A DNA stretch of 64,000 bases from Herbaspirillum aquaticum (lineage in GTDB: Bacteria > Pseudomonadota > Gammaproteobacteria > Burkholderiales > Burkholderiaceae_D), in contig NZ_NJGV01000010.1 of the NCBI RefSeq assembly GCF_002213425.1, positions 62,001-126,000 of the forward strand. The letters are read 5' to 3'. A program made the translations under genes and the position numbers. The notes under the pieces were generated by a model. It saw only the letters and a program-made list of their open reading frames with translations, was not told where the DNA came from and did not search any database. Positions 39,208-49,061 of this stretch are shown here, in pieces. Positions within the stretch are counted from its first letter, which is position 1. Every line of letters begins with the position of its first letter.

Positions 39208-39912
39208 TCAGGCTGCCAGGTTCACGCCAAGATAACGGTCCTTCACGCCTTCATCGGCCAGGAAGGCGGCATTGCTGCCGCTGTAGACGATGCGTCCCTG
39301 TTCGACGATGTAGTGCCGGTCCGCCAGTTGCGTACACACTTCCAGATTCTGTTCCACCAGGATGATGGACATCCCGGTGGCCTTGATCTGCCGGATCTGT
39401 GCCACGATCTCGTCCACGATCACCGGAGCCAGGCCTTCGACCGGTTCATCCAGCATCAGCACGCGCGGATGCGTCATCAGCGCGCGCGCAATGGCCAGCA
39501 TCTGCTGCTCGCCGCCGGAGAGCTGGCCGCCGCCATTCCTGCGGCGTTCCTTCAGGCGCGGGAAGATGGTGTAGACCTCGTCCAGCCCCCAGGCAGATTC
39601 CTTGCGCGCGGCCATGGTCAGGTTCTCTTCCACGGTCAGCAGCTTGAAGATGCCGCGATGTTCCGGCACCAGGCACACGCCGCGTGCCGCGATCTTGTAG
39701 GAGGGCAGGCCGCTGACTACCTGGCCCTCGAAAATCACGCGTCCCTGCGCCGGCGGCACCACACCGACGATGCTCTTCAAGGTGGTGGTCTTGCCGGCGC
39801 CATTGCGTCCCAGCAGGGTCACCACTTCCCCGGCATCAACCTGCAGCGACACGCCCTGCAGGATGTGGCTCTTGCCATAGTAGCCGTGAACGTCTTCCAC
39901 TTGCAGGATCAT
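39208..39912 (-). CDS. livF: Branched-chain amino acid-type ABC transporter ATPase LivF
   Basis: 234-residue ATPase. Walker A GRNGAGKTTTLKSI, signature QLSGGEQQMLAIARAL, Walker B RVLMLDEPVEGLAP and switch His region IILVEQN are intact. VHGYYGKSHILQGVSL and the EHRGIFKLLTVEENL stretch are LivF-specific. It overlaps livG by four bases. With LivG, LivM, LivH and LivK it makes a complete importer; substrates of the class include branched-chain amino acids, but also amides, urea and short peptides. Confidence 0.94.
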   Translation of the reverse strand: MILQVEDVHGYYGKSHILQGVSLQVDAGEVVTLLGRNGAGKTTTLKSIVGVVPPAQGRVIFEGQVVSGLPSYKIAARGVCLVPEHRGIFKLLTVEENLTMAARKESAWGLDEVYTIFPRLKERRRNGGGQLSGGEQQMLAIARALMTHPRVLMLDEPVEGLAPVIVDEIVAQIRQIKATGMSIILVEQNLEVCTQLADRHYIVEQGRIVYSGSNAAFLADEGVKDRYLGVNLAA

Positions 39913-40676
39913 GCTTTGCCTCCCGTGATCATGCTGCCGAGATAGGCCCGGCGCACGCGTTCATCGCTGCGGATCTCGGCCGGCTTGCCCTGCGCCAGGA
40001 TCTGGCCCAGCTGCATGACCGTGATGCGGTCCGAGATATCCATCACGATATCCATGTTGTGTTCGATCAGCACCACCGTGTAGTCGCGCCGCAGCCCGTG
40101 GATGAGCTGTTTCATCTCGGCGATGTCATCGATGCCCATGCCCGAGGTCGGCTCGTCCAGGAAGATCACCTTGGGCCGCCCGGCCATGGCCATGCCCACT
40201 TCCAGCCGGCGTTGCTGGCCATGTGAAAGTTCTGCACAGGCCCGCCCCGCCACCGCCTGCAGGGACAGGCGCGCCACCAGCTCATCGGCCAGTGCGCAGG
40301 TGGCCGTGAATTGTTCGGCACGTTTCCAGGGATTCAATGCGGCCAGCGGCGAACGGCCCTGCGCGGCCAGCCGCAGGTTCTCGCGCACGCTCAGGTTGGG
40401 GAACAGGCTGGTCACCTGGAAGGAGCGCGCCAAGCCTTTCTGCACGCGGCGGTTGCCCGGCAGGTGCGCCACTTCCTCGCCCTCGACCAGGATGCTGCCC
40501 TCGGTGATGGGCGTGGTACCGGTCAGGGTATGGAACAGCGTGGTCTTGCCCGCGCCGTTGGGGCCGATCACCGAATGCACGGTGCCGGCCTCGATGTCGA
40601 GGGTGATGCCATTGACGGCGGTGAATTTGCCGTAGCGCTTGGTGACATTGACCGCTTGCAGGATGGGGCGGCTCAT
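39909..40676 (-). CDS. livG: Branched-chain amino acid-type ABC transporter ATPase LivG
   Basis: 255-residue ATPase. Walker A GPNGAGKTTLFHTL, signature ELSHGQQRRLEVGMAM (LSHGQ in place of LSGGQ, common in LivG), Walker B VIFLDEPTSGMG and the LivG insertion around GNRRVQKGLARSFQVTSLF are visible. It overlaps livM and livF by four bases each, showing tight translational coupling in the operon. Confidence 0.94.
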   Translation of the reverse strand: MSRPILQAVNVTKRYGKFTAVNGITLDIEAGTVHSVIGPNGAGKTTLFHTLTGTTPITEGSILVEGEEVAHLPGNRRVQKGLARSFQVTSLFPNLSVRENLRLAAQGRSPLAALNPWKRAEQFTATCALADELVARLSLQAVAGRACAELSHGQQRRLEVGMAMAGRPKVIFLDEPTSGMGIDDIAEMKQLIHGLRRDYTVVLIEHNMDIVMDISDRITVMQLGQILAQGKPAEIRSDERVRRAYLGSMITGGKA

Positions 40677-41671
40677 GGGTGCTTCTCCTTGGTCACGGTG
40701 GTGGCCTGGGCCGCGTCATCCTTGCGGCCGCGCACGGCGTCGATGAGCTTCATGGCCAGGCCGAACAGGCCCTTCTGCATGTAGAGGCTCACTGCAATCA
40801 ACAGCAGCCCCAGCAGCATCAGCCAGCGCGGCCACAGCGTGGAGAGCCAGTTGCCCACCAGCACGTAGAAGCTCGCGCCCAGCACGGAGGCAAACAGGTT
40901 GCCGGTGCCGCCGATGACAGTCATCACCAGGATCGCCTCGCTGGTGTGGTATTCGATGTTGGAGAGCGGGGCCACGCCGGTCATCATCGCGTGCAGTCCA
41001 CCGGCCAGACCCGTCACCGCGCCCGAGATCACGAAGGCGGCCAGTTTCAGCAGCCGCACGTCATAGCCCAGCGCTGAGGCGCGCGCTTCATTCTCGCGCA
41101 CCGCCAGCAGGGTCTTGCCCAGCACCGAATCGACCACCCGCTGCAGCAGCCAGAACACCACCACGAACAGGATCGCCACCACCGTGTAGTACTGCCACGA
41201 GGAAGCCGTCGGCAACAACGTCAAGCCCAGCAGCGACAGCGGCGGACGCGGGATGTCCAGCAGGCCGTTGTCGCCGCCAGTGACGTCCTTCATCGTGTAG
41301 GCCAGGAAATAAAACATCTGGGCGAAGGCCAGCGTGAGCATCACGAAGTAGGTGCCGCGCTGGCGGATCGAGAACCAGCCCACCAGCAGCGCCACCAGCG
41401 CCCCGCCCATGGCGGCCAGCGCCAGCGCCGGCAGCAGCGCGAGCTTGAACTGCAGCAGCACCACGCCGGTGGTATAGCTGCCCACCCCAAAGAAAATGCC
41501 CTGGCCGAAGGACATCAGGCCGGTATAGCCCAGCAGCAGGTTGCAGCCCAGCGCGGCCAGGGCGAACACCAGCACCTCGGTGGCCAGCGTGCCCGAGGGC
41601 AGCAGCAGCGGCAGCAACAGCACCACGGCGGCGGCCAGCAGGGTGTAACGGAAATGCGCAATCTGTTTCAT
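40673..41671 (-). CDS. livM: Branched-chain amino acid-type ABC permease LivM
   Basis: 332-residue permease with about nine membrane helices. GYTGLMSFGQGIFFGVGSY near the N-terminus and the coupling helix VRENEARASALGYDVRLLKL are LivM hallmarks. The C-terminus has a charged tail. ATG at 41671 (MKQIAHFRYTLL) has AGAGG upstream; that ribosome site directly follows a copy of the dispersed motif (41682-41696). Confidence 0.92.
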   Translation of the reverse strand: MKQIAHFRYTLLAAAVVLLLPLLLPSGTLATEVLVFALAALGCNLLLGYTGLMSFGQGIFFGVGSYTTGVVLLQFKLALLPALALAAMGGALVALLVGWFSIRQRGTYFVMLTLAFAQMFYFLAYTMKDVTGGDNGLLDIPRPPLSLLGLTLLPTASSWQYYTVVAILFVVVFWLLQRVVDSVLGKTLLAVRENEARASALGYDVRLLKLAAFVISGAVTGLAGGLHAMMTGVAPLSNIEYHTSEAILVMTVIGGTGNLFASVLGASFYVLVGNWLSTLWPRWLMLLGLLLIAVSLYMQKGLFGLAMKLIDAVRGRKDDAAQATTVTKEKHP

Positions 41672-41681
41672 GAAAGCCTCT

Positions 41682-41696
41682 GTGCAGAAAACGTCA
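41682..41696 (-). repeat. Dispersed 15-base motif, copy 2
   Basis: The minus strand reads TGACGTTTTCTGCAC in the 52-base gap between livH and livM, ending ten bases before the livM start, directly before its AGAGG ribosome site. It is exact in 15 bases to the other four full copies. Confidence 0.75.
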
Positions 41697-41723
41697 GGTG
41701 GCGTCGGTTGACGTAATGCGGCC

Positions 41724-42590
41724 TCAGGCCGCGCCGGGCCGGCCCAGCAAGCCATTCGGACGCAGCAGCATCACCGCCGCCATGGCCACGTAGATCATCA
41801 GGTGCGCCCCTTCGGACCAGACCGTGCTCATCACGCTTTGCACGATGCCGACCAGGATGCCGCCGATGAGCGCGCCCCAGAAGCTGCCCAGCCCGCCGAC
41901 CACCACCACCACGAAGGCGATGCCGAGCGCCTCGACCCCCATGAAGGGATCGGCCCCGCGTATCGGCGCGGCCAGTGCCCCGGCCAGCCCGGCGGTGGCA
42001 GCACCCAGGGCGAAGACCAGGCTGAAGATGCGCTGGATGTTCAGGCCCAGGAGGCTGACCATTTCGGTCGATTCCGATCCGGCCCGCACGATCGAACCCA
42101 GGCGCGTGCCTTCCAGCACCCACCACAGGAGCAGCGCCATCACGGCGGTCAGGCCGATGACGAAGAGACGATACTTGGGATAGACGAAGCCGCCCCACAT
42201 CACCACGCCCTGCAGCAGGTCCGGCGGCGAGACATTGTTGCCCAGCGGTCCCCAGACCGAGATCACGGCTTCCTGGATCACCAGCGCCATGCCGACCGTG
42301 AAGAGGATGTGGAAGTGATGTGGCAGGGCATACACGTGGCGCAATACAAAGCGCTCCACCACCCACGCAAACAAGCCCACGGCCAGCGGCGCGATGAGCA
42401 GGGACCACCAGAAATCCAGGCCACGGCTGGTGGCCTCGTAACAGAGATAGGCGCCCAGCAGCAAGAAGGCGCCATGCGAGAAATTGACGAAGCGCAGCAG
42501 GCCGAAGACGATCGACAGGCCCACCGCCAGCAGGAAGTAGAGCATGCCGATGCCCACGCCATTGGCGATCTGCAGCAGATAGATGTTCAT
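41724..42590 (-). CDS. livH: Branched-chain amino acid-type ABC permease LivH
   Basis: 288-residue permease with about eight membrane helices. NGVGIGMLYFLLAVGLSIVF and LRFVNFSHGAFLLLGAYL at the start and RAGSESTEMVSLLGLNIQRI (coupling helix) are LivH features, as is VVGGLGSFWGALIGGILVG. ATG at 42590 (MNIYLLQ) follows AGGTTCC. It lies 80 bases after livK. Confidence 0.92.
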   Translation of the reverse strand: MNIYLLQIANGVGIGMLYFLLAVGLSIVFGLLRFVNFSHGAFLLLGAYLCYEATSRGLDFWWSLLIAPLAVGLFAWVVERFVLRHVYALPHHFHILFTVGMALVIQEAVISVWGPLGNNVSPPDLLQGVVMWGGFVYPKYRLFVIGLTAVMALLLWWVLEGTRLGSIVRAGSESTEMVSLLGLNIQRIFSLVFALGAATAGLAGALAAPIRGADPFMGVEALGIAFVVVVVGGLGSFWGALIGGILVGIVQSVMSTVWSEGAHLMIYVAMAAVMLLRPNGLLGRPGAA

Positions 42591-42670
42591 GGAACCTCGT
42601 GACGATGATGCAGCAAATGCGGCCTGTCCCCGCAACCGGCGGACAGGCCCTGAACCTCAAGCCGGGGGCA

Positions 42671-43864
42671 TCACAGCTTGCACTGCGTCTTCTCCAGCGC
42701 CAGGAAGGACTTGCCGGAGGAGACGATGTCGGCATAGTCATTCTTGTTGGCCATCTTCGCCTTGGCCTTGCCCTTGAGCAGGTAATAGTTCTTGATGACC
42801 TGGTGGTCGCCCTTGCGGATTTCCTCGGTGCCGGTCAGGCCCTCGTATTTCATGCCTTCCATGGCCGCGATCACCGCCTTGGGATCGGTGCTGTTGGCCT
42901 TGATGATGGCGTCCAGGATGATCTTGGTACAGATGTAGGAGCCGGCCAGGCTGTAGTTGGGATCGATCTTGAGGCTGTCATTGACCAGCTTGACGAATTC
43001 CTTGTTGAAGGGCGAATCGATGGCGTGCCAGTACTGCGCGCCGAAGTAGACGCCGTCGCAGATATCGGCGCCCAGGGTCTCGAACTGTTCCAGTCCCGAG
43101 GCCCAGGCCATGAGGATGGTGCAGTTGTTCTTCATGCCGAAGCTGACCGCCTGGCGCAGCGTATCCGAGGATTGCGAACCGAAGTTGAGCAGCAGCAGCA
43201 CGTCCGGCTTGGCCGCCATGGCATTGGTGAGATAGCCGGAGAACTCCTTCTCGGTCAGCGAGTGGTAGCTGTTGCCCACGTGCTCGATGCCCTTTTCCTT
43301 GAAGATGTTCTTGGCCGCCGACAGCAGGCCTTCGCCGAACACGTATTGCGGCGTGATGGTGTACCAGCGCTTGGCATTGGGCAGCTTTTCCAGCAGCGGA
43401 CGCACGGTCTGTTCGATGGCCCCGAAGGTCGGTACCGACCAGCGGAAGGTGGCGCGGTTGCAATCGCTGCCGGTGATCTCGTCGGCGCCTGCGGTGGTGA
43501 TGAAGACCGCGCCGGCCTTGTCGGCTTCCTTGCCCATGGCCAGCGCTTCGCCCGAGAGAATGCCGCCGGCGAAGAAGCGCGTGCCCTTCTCGATGGTTTC
43601 CTGCATCTTGCGCACCGCCGTGGCGGGCTTGCCTTCGGTATCGAGGGTGACGTAGCTGGTGCTCTTGCCCAGTACCTTGCCGTATTTCTGCAAGGCCAGT
43701 TTCATGCCCATGTCGGCGAACTTGCCGTTGGCGGCGAAGGGGCCGGACATCGGCACCGGACAGCCGAAGGCAATGCTCTCGGCCTGGGCAAGGACATCGT
43801 GGTAGCTCAATGCGCCGGGTGCGGCCAGTGCGGACAGTTTCAGGAAATTGCGACGGCTGATCAT
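42671..43864 (-). CDS. livK: Liv-type ABC transporter substrate-binding protein
   Basis: 397 residues. The start MISRRNFLKLSALAAPGAL is a Tat-type signal (SRRNFLK), cut probably after VLAQA; there is no lipobox. The mature part is a type I periplasmic-binding fold: FGCPVPMSGPFAANGKFADM, GTRFFAGGILSGEALAMG, ITPQYVFGEGLLSAAKNIF and GMKYEGLTGTEEIRKGDHQV. Ligand specificity cannot be read. It is the first gene of the operon that ends with the M20 and M81 hydrolases; a 577-base region precedes it. Confidence 0.9.
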   Translation of the reverse strand: MISRRNFLKLSALAAPGALSYHDVLAQAESIAFGCPVPMSGPFAANGKFADMGMKLALQKYGKVLGKSTSYVTLDTEGKPATAVRKMQETIEKGTRFFAGGILSGEALAMGKEADKAGAVFITTAGADEITGSDCNRATFRWSVPTFGAIEQTVRPLLEKLPNAKRWYTITPQYVFGEGLLSAAKNIFKEKGIEHVGNSYHSLTEKEFSGYLTNAMAAKPDVLLLLNFGSQSSDTLRQAVSFGMKNNCTILMAWASGLEQFETLGADICDGVYFGAQYWHAIDSPFNKEFVKLVNDSLKIDPNYSLAGSYICTKIILDAIIKANSTDPKAVIAAMEGMKYEGLTGTEEIRKGDHQVIKNYYLLKGKAKAKMANKNDYADIVSSGKSFLALEKTQCKL

Positions 43865-44312
43865 GCTTGTTTCTCCCTCGAGGCTAACGATTGACAGATG
43901 ACATCCATGGAATTGCGCAATGCTGCAGTACTGCCCGTCAACGCAAGTTCCATGCCCGTGCTTCCTGGAAAACTTAGGAAAGCCGGGCAAGGATGATTTG
44001 CATGGACGTGTGGAATCCTCCGCCACGAACGGACGGAAAAGAGTGGGTCAACAGGGTCGCACCGTCTTGCGCAGCCGCCGCAAGACAGGACGTGACAAGC
44101 CATAAAACGCTGCAGCAGCGCGCCTTTGCGCCGCGTGGCGTGAGCCGTCATGGGGCTCCTCCTGCCGCTCTTGCGAGCGTGTCTCCAAATGTGGTTTGCC
44201 GTTCTCCCGTGCTGCCGGTGTGTCTCCACCGGTCGTCCACGACGGTCTGGTTTTCTAAGTTTTATTGCTTTTGGTGCAGGCTCTCCATCCACTTCCTGCT
44301 GGCTGGGAAGCC

Positions 44313-44349
44313 TGACGTTTCCTGCACCGTGCCTGACGTTTTCTGCACC
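44313..44349 (+). repeat. Dispersed motif, copies 3a and 3b in tandem
   Basis: Two units 21 bases apart: TGACGTTTCCTGCACC (44313-44328, one mismatch) and TGACGTTTTCTGCACC (44334-44349, exact). Each is preceded by CC. They lie between the mmsA terminator and the distal livK promoter region. Confidence 0.75.
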
Positions 44350-44405
44350 AACAAGACCGATGCCGATCGCTCGGGCAGGTGCTTCATCATACGCACCCGC
44401 CAAAG

Positions 44406-44433
44406 AAAAACGGCATGAAAATTTCATGCCGTT
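44406..44433 (-). terminator. Terminator after mmsA
   Basis: On the minus strand AACGGCATGAAA pairs with TTTCATGCCGTT almost without loop, then TTTTCTTT. It starts nine bases after the mmsA stop. Confidence 0.88.
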
Positions 44434-44441
44434 GATCCTGT

Positions 44442-45935
<1,494 letters not shown>

Positions 45936-45971
45936 GAATCTTTCTTGCGTCATTGCTTGGGTGAAGGGGGA

Positions 45972-47300
45972 TCAGGCCAGGGTCTTGAGAATGGCCGCCA
46001 GCTTGCCGAACAGTTCGTCGATCTGCTGCTTGTTGATGATCAGCGGCGGCGACAGGGCGATGATGTCGCCGGTGACGCGGATCAGGATGCCGTCATTGAA
46101 GGCACGCACGAAGGCGTCATAGGCGCGGGCACCCACGCGGCCCTGGATGGAGGACAGCTCGATACCGGCGATGAGGCCAATGGTGCGCACATCGATCACG
46201 TGCGGCAGGCCGCGCAGGGAGTGCGCCGCTTCCTGGAAGTAGTCGGAGACCGCTTGCGCATTCTCCAGCACGCCTTCGGTCTGGAACACCTCCAGCGAAG
46301 CCAGGCCGGCGGCGCAGGCCAGCGGGTGGCCGGAGTAGGTGTAGCCGTGGAACAGCTCGATGCCGTCCGGACCGTTCATGAAGGCGTCGTGGATCTCCTT
46401 CTTCACGAACACCGCACCCATCGGCACCACGCCATTGGTGAGGCCCTTGGCGGTGGTGAAGATATCCGGTTCCACATCGAAGTAGTCGGACGCAAAGGGC
46501 GTCCCCAGGCGGCCGAAGCCGGTGATGACTTCATCGAAGATCAACAGGATGCCGTGCTTGGTGCAGATCTCGCGCAGGCGCTTCAGGTAGCCCTTGGGCG
46601 GGATCAGCACGCCGGTGGAGCCGGCCACCGGTTCCACGATCACGGCGGCGATGTTGGAGGCGTCGTGCAGGGTGACCAGGCGTTCGAGCTCATCGGCCAG
46701 GTGCGCGCCGTATTCTGGCTCGCCCTTGGTGAAGGCGTTCTTTTCCAGGTTGTGGGTATGCGGCAGGTGGTCCACGCCCGGCAGCAGCGCGGTGCTGAAG
46801 GTCTTGCGGTTGCCGCCGATGCCGCCCACCGACATGCCGCCGAAGCCCACGCCGTGATAGCCGCGCTCGCGGCCGATCAGGCGGGTGCGGGTGGCGTTGC
46901 CCTTGGCGCGGTGATAGGCCAGGGCGATCTTCAGCGCCGTATCCACCGCCTCCGAGCCGGAGCCGGTGTAGAACACGTTGGCGAAGCGGTTGCCGGTGTA
47001 GGCCTTGAGGCGCTCGGCCAGTTCGAAAGCGCTCGGGTGGCCGAGCTGGAAGGAGGGCGCATAGTCCAGCGTGGCCACGGACTTCTGCACGGCCGAGACG
47101 ATCTTGGGATGGGCGTGGCCCAGCGGCACGCACCACAGGCCTGCGGTGCCGTCCAGGATGGCATTGCCGGCGTCGTCGCGGTAGTGCATGCCTTCAGCCG
47201 ACACCAGCATGCGTGGCGCGGACTTGAAGTTGCGGTTGGCAGTGAAGGGCATCCAATAGGCCGACAGGCTGGAGGGATGCGTTTGGTCTTGGCTGGACAT
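45972..47300 (-). CDS. bauA: Beta-alanine:pyruvate (omega-amino acid) transaminase
   Basis: 442-residue class III PLP transaminase. AYWMPFTANRNFKSAPRML, FYTGSGSEAVDTALKIALAY, GRERGYHGVGFGGMSVGG, EPVAGSTGVLIPPKGYLKRL, LLIFDEVITGFGRLG and AKGLTNGVVPMGAVFV (PLP Lys in TAKGLTNG) closely resemble known beta-alanine:pyruvate transaminases. The product would be malonic semialdehyde plus alanine. ATG 47300 is used; a GTG nine bases upstream is also in frame. The gene is divergent from a MocR regulator across 336 bases with repeated sites. Confidence 0.92.
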   Translation of the reverse strand: MSSQDQTHPSSLSAYWMPFTANRNFKSAPRMLVSAEGMHYRDDAGNAILDGTAGLWCVPLGHAHPKIVSAVQKSVATLDYAPSFQLGHPSAFELAERLKAYTGNRFANVFYTGSGSEAVDTALKIALAYHRAKGNATRTRLIGRERGYHGVGFGGMSVGGIGGNRKTFSTALLPGVDHLPHTHNLEKNAFTKGEPEYGAHLADELERLVTLHDASNIAAVIVEPVAGSTGVLIPPKGYLKRLREICTKHGILLIFDEVITGFGRLGTPFASDYFDVEPDIFTTAKGLTNGVVPMGAVFVKKEIHDAFMNGPDGIELFHGYTYSGHPLACAAGLASLEVFQTEGVLENAQAVSDYFQEAAHSLRGLPHVIDVRTIGLIAGIELSSIQGRVGARAYDAFVRAFNDGILIRVTGDIIALSPPLIINKQQIDELFGKLAAILKTLA

Positions 47301-47403
47301 GGCAGGCACCGTGAAAAAGGGAGAATTCGGGAAAAAATCGAGAGTGCTTGATTATTGCCAGACAGCGCCCGCATTGTTAGCTACACTTTTGATTTTCGTT
47401 GGA

Positions 47404-47439
47404 AACTGTATTGGTCCGTGGAGTGAACTGTATTGCTCC
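47404..47439. promoter_or_regulatory. MocR operator, direct repeats
   Basis: Two direct repeats, AACTGTATTGGTCC (47404-47417) and AACTGTATTGCTCC (47426-47439), 22 bases apart start to start, about two helical turns. They lie in the bauA-mocR divergent region, the arrangement expected for a dimeric MocR regulator. Confidence 0.7.
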
Positions 47440-47535
47440 ATCTGAAGGGAAGCGTTTGCTTGCGTCGCGTCGGCGGGCTCTCCGGTATGCCCCTGTTCAT
47501 GGGGAATGCAGCCAGATTCGGGTCGTCTGCGCACG

Positions 47536-47558
47536 CCAGTACAGTGACCAATACAGTT
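47536..47558. promoter_or_regulatory. MocR operator, inverted repeats
   Basis: GACCAATACAGTT (47546-47558) is the reverse complement of the direct repeat at 47404. A second half, CCAGTACAGT, precedes it at 47536-47545. It is closer to the MocR start and may serve autoregulation. Confidence 0.6.
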
Positions 47559-47636
47559 CTGTTTTTATCCATACACTTTGGCTGGCTGGAGCAATGCAGT
47601 CGCCCGCCAACCCCACACACTGTCAGGAAGAACCCC

Positions 47637-49055
47637 ATGGCCAAGCCCGCCAGCGCGCCGCTGCAACTGGATTTGAAACGCAAGACAGCCGCCCGCCTGG
47701 TGGAGCAGGTGACCGATGGCCTGGCCGGCCTGATCGAGTCGGGTGAATTGCGCTCCGGCGAGCGCCTGCCCTCGGTGCGCCAGTTTGCGCAGCATCACGA
47801 CATCGGCTCTTCCACCGTGGTGGAGGCCTATGAGCAGCTGGTGGCGCGCGGCATGCTGCAGGCCCGGCGCGGTGCGGGTTTCTTCGTGGCTGCACGGGCC
47901 GGGCAATCCGGGGCGCGTGCCGTTTTCGTGCCGCCCGAGCCGGTGATCGACTCGGCCTGGCTGCTCTCGGAAATGTTTGCCGATGAGCGCGTGCCCATCA
48001 AGGCCGGCTGCGGCTGGCTGCCCGGCAAGTGGCTCAACGATGAAGGCCTGCACCAGGCCGAGCGCCGCATCATCCGCTCGCCCGGTGCGCAGCAGGTCGG
48101 CTATGGCCATCCCTATGGCTATGCCCCGCTGCGCCAGCTCATCACGCAGTTCCTGGGCCACTGGGCGCTGGAGCTGGGCATCGAGCAGGTGCTGACCACG
48201 CACGGCGCCACGCAGGCGCTGGACCTGATCATCCGCACCATGACCCAGCCGGGCGATACGGTGATGATCGACGATCCCGGCTATTGCAACCTGATCGCCA
48301 TGCTGCGCCTGGCGGGGTTGAACGTGATCGGCGTGCCGCGTACGCCCGGCGGGGTGGACACGGACATGCTGGAGACGCTGGCGCGCCTGCATCATCCCAA
48401 GATGTTCTTCACCACCAGCGTGCTGCAGAACCCCACCGGAACCTCCTATACGCCGGCCTGCGCCATGCGCGTCCTGCAAGCCGCGGAGCGTTATGGTTTC
48501 TGGGTGGTGGAGGACGACATCTTCCGCGAACTGGGGCAGGCCACCGATCCCATGCTCGCTGCCCTTGATGGACTGCAGCGCGTGATCTACGTGGGCAGTT
48601 ATTCCAAGACCATCGCGCCTTCGCTGCGGGTGGGCTACATCGCCTGCCAGCGCGAACTGGCGCGGCAGATCGTGCATACCAAGATGGTGTTGACGCTGAC
48701 CAATTCGGAGATCAACGAGCGCCTGGTGCATAACGTGCTCACCGAAGGCCATCACCGGCGCCATGTGCAGACGCTCAATGCAACGCTGCTCAATGCCCAG
48801 TCCACCCTGAACGCCAAGCTCACCGAAGTCGGCTTGACGCCCTTCACGGCGGCGCGCGGCGGCATGTTCAGCTGGGCCACCATCGAGGGCTGCGAACTGT
48901 CAGCGCGCGAGATCGCGGACCGGGCGCGGCAGAAGGGCATCTGGCTGGCGCCTGGGGATTTCTTCCATCTATCGGCGCCGCACAAGACCAGCTTCCGCTT
49001 CAATGTGGGGTATGCGGATGTGCCGGAGTTGTTTGATTTTTTGCGGGGCTTGTAG
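47637..49055 (+). CDS. MocR-family regulator (GntR HTH + aminotransferase-like)
   Basis: 472 residues. N-terminal GntR winged helix (LRSGERLPSVRQFAQHHDIG, STVVEAYEQLVARGML, about 37-80), then a fold-type I aminotransferase-like domain: VLTTHGATQALDLIIRTM, VMIDDPGYCNLIAMLRLAG, TSVLQNPTGTSY, WVVEDDIFRELG and the PLP Lys in VGSYSKTIAPSLRVGYI. ATG 47637 (MAKPASAPLQLD) has AGGAAG upstream. MocR proteins sense amino compounds through PLP. Divergence from bauA-mmsA and the paired repeats between suggest it activates beta-alanine or related catabolism. Confidence 0.9.
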   Translation: MAKPASAPLQLDLKRKTAARLVEQVTDGLAGLIESGELRSGERLPSVRQFAQHHDIGSSTVVEAYEQLVARGMLQARRGAGFFVAARAGQSGARAVFVPPEPVIDSAWLLSEMFADERVPIKAGCGWLPGKWLNDEGLHQAERRIIRSPGAQQVGYGHPYGYAPLRQLITQFLGHWALELGIEQVLTTHGATQALDLIIRTMTQPGDTVMIDDPGYCNLIAMLRLAGLNVIGVPRTPGGVDTDMLETLARLHHPKMFFTTSVLQNPTGTSYTPACAMRVLQAAERYGFWVVEDDIFRELGQATDPMLAALDGLQRVIYVGSYSKTIAPSLRVGYIACQRELARQIVHTKMVLTLTNSEINERLVHNVLTEGHHRRHVQTLNATLLNAQSTLNAKLTEVGLTPFTAARGGMFSWATIEGCELSAREIADRARQKGIWLAPGDFFHLSAPHKTSFRFNVGYADVPELFDFLRGL

Positions 49056-49061
49056 GCCGGG

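Larger units (their letters stand above)
43865..44441. other. livK upstream region (577 bases)
   Basis: No gene with a credible ribosome site or family pattern was seen; short frames here lack conserved features. It holds the mmsA terminator (44406-44433) and two tandem copies of the dispersed motif (44313-44349), and it must contain the livK promoter. The composition is less GC-rich in 44200-44420 than in coding DNA. Confidence 0.55.

Noticed and set aside
43861..44427. Open frames of 188 and 141 codons upstream of livK
   Set aside because: No ribosome site, no conserved pattern, and they run across the terminator and repeat copies.
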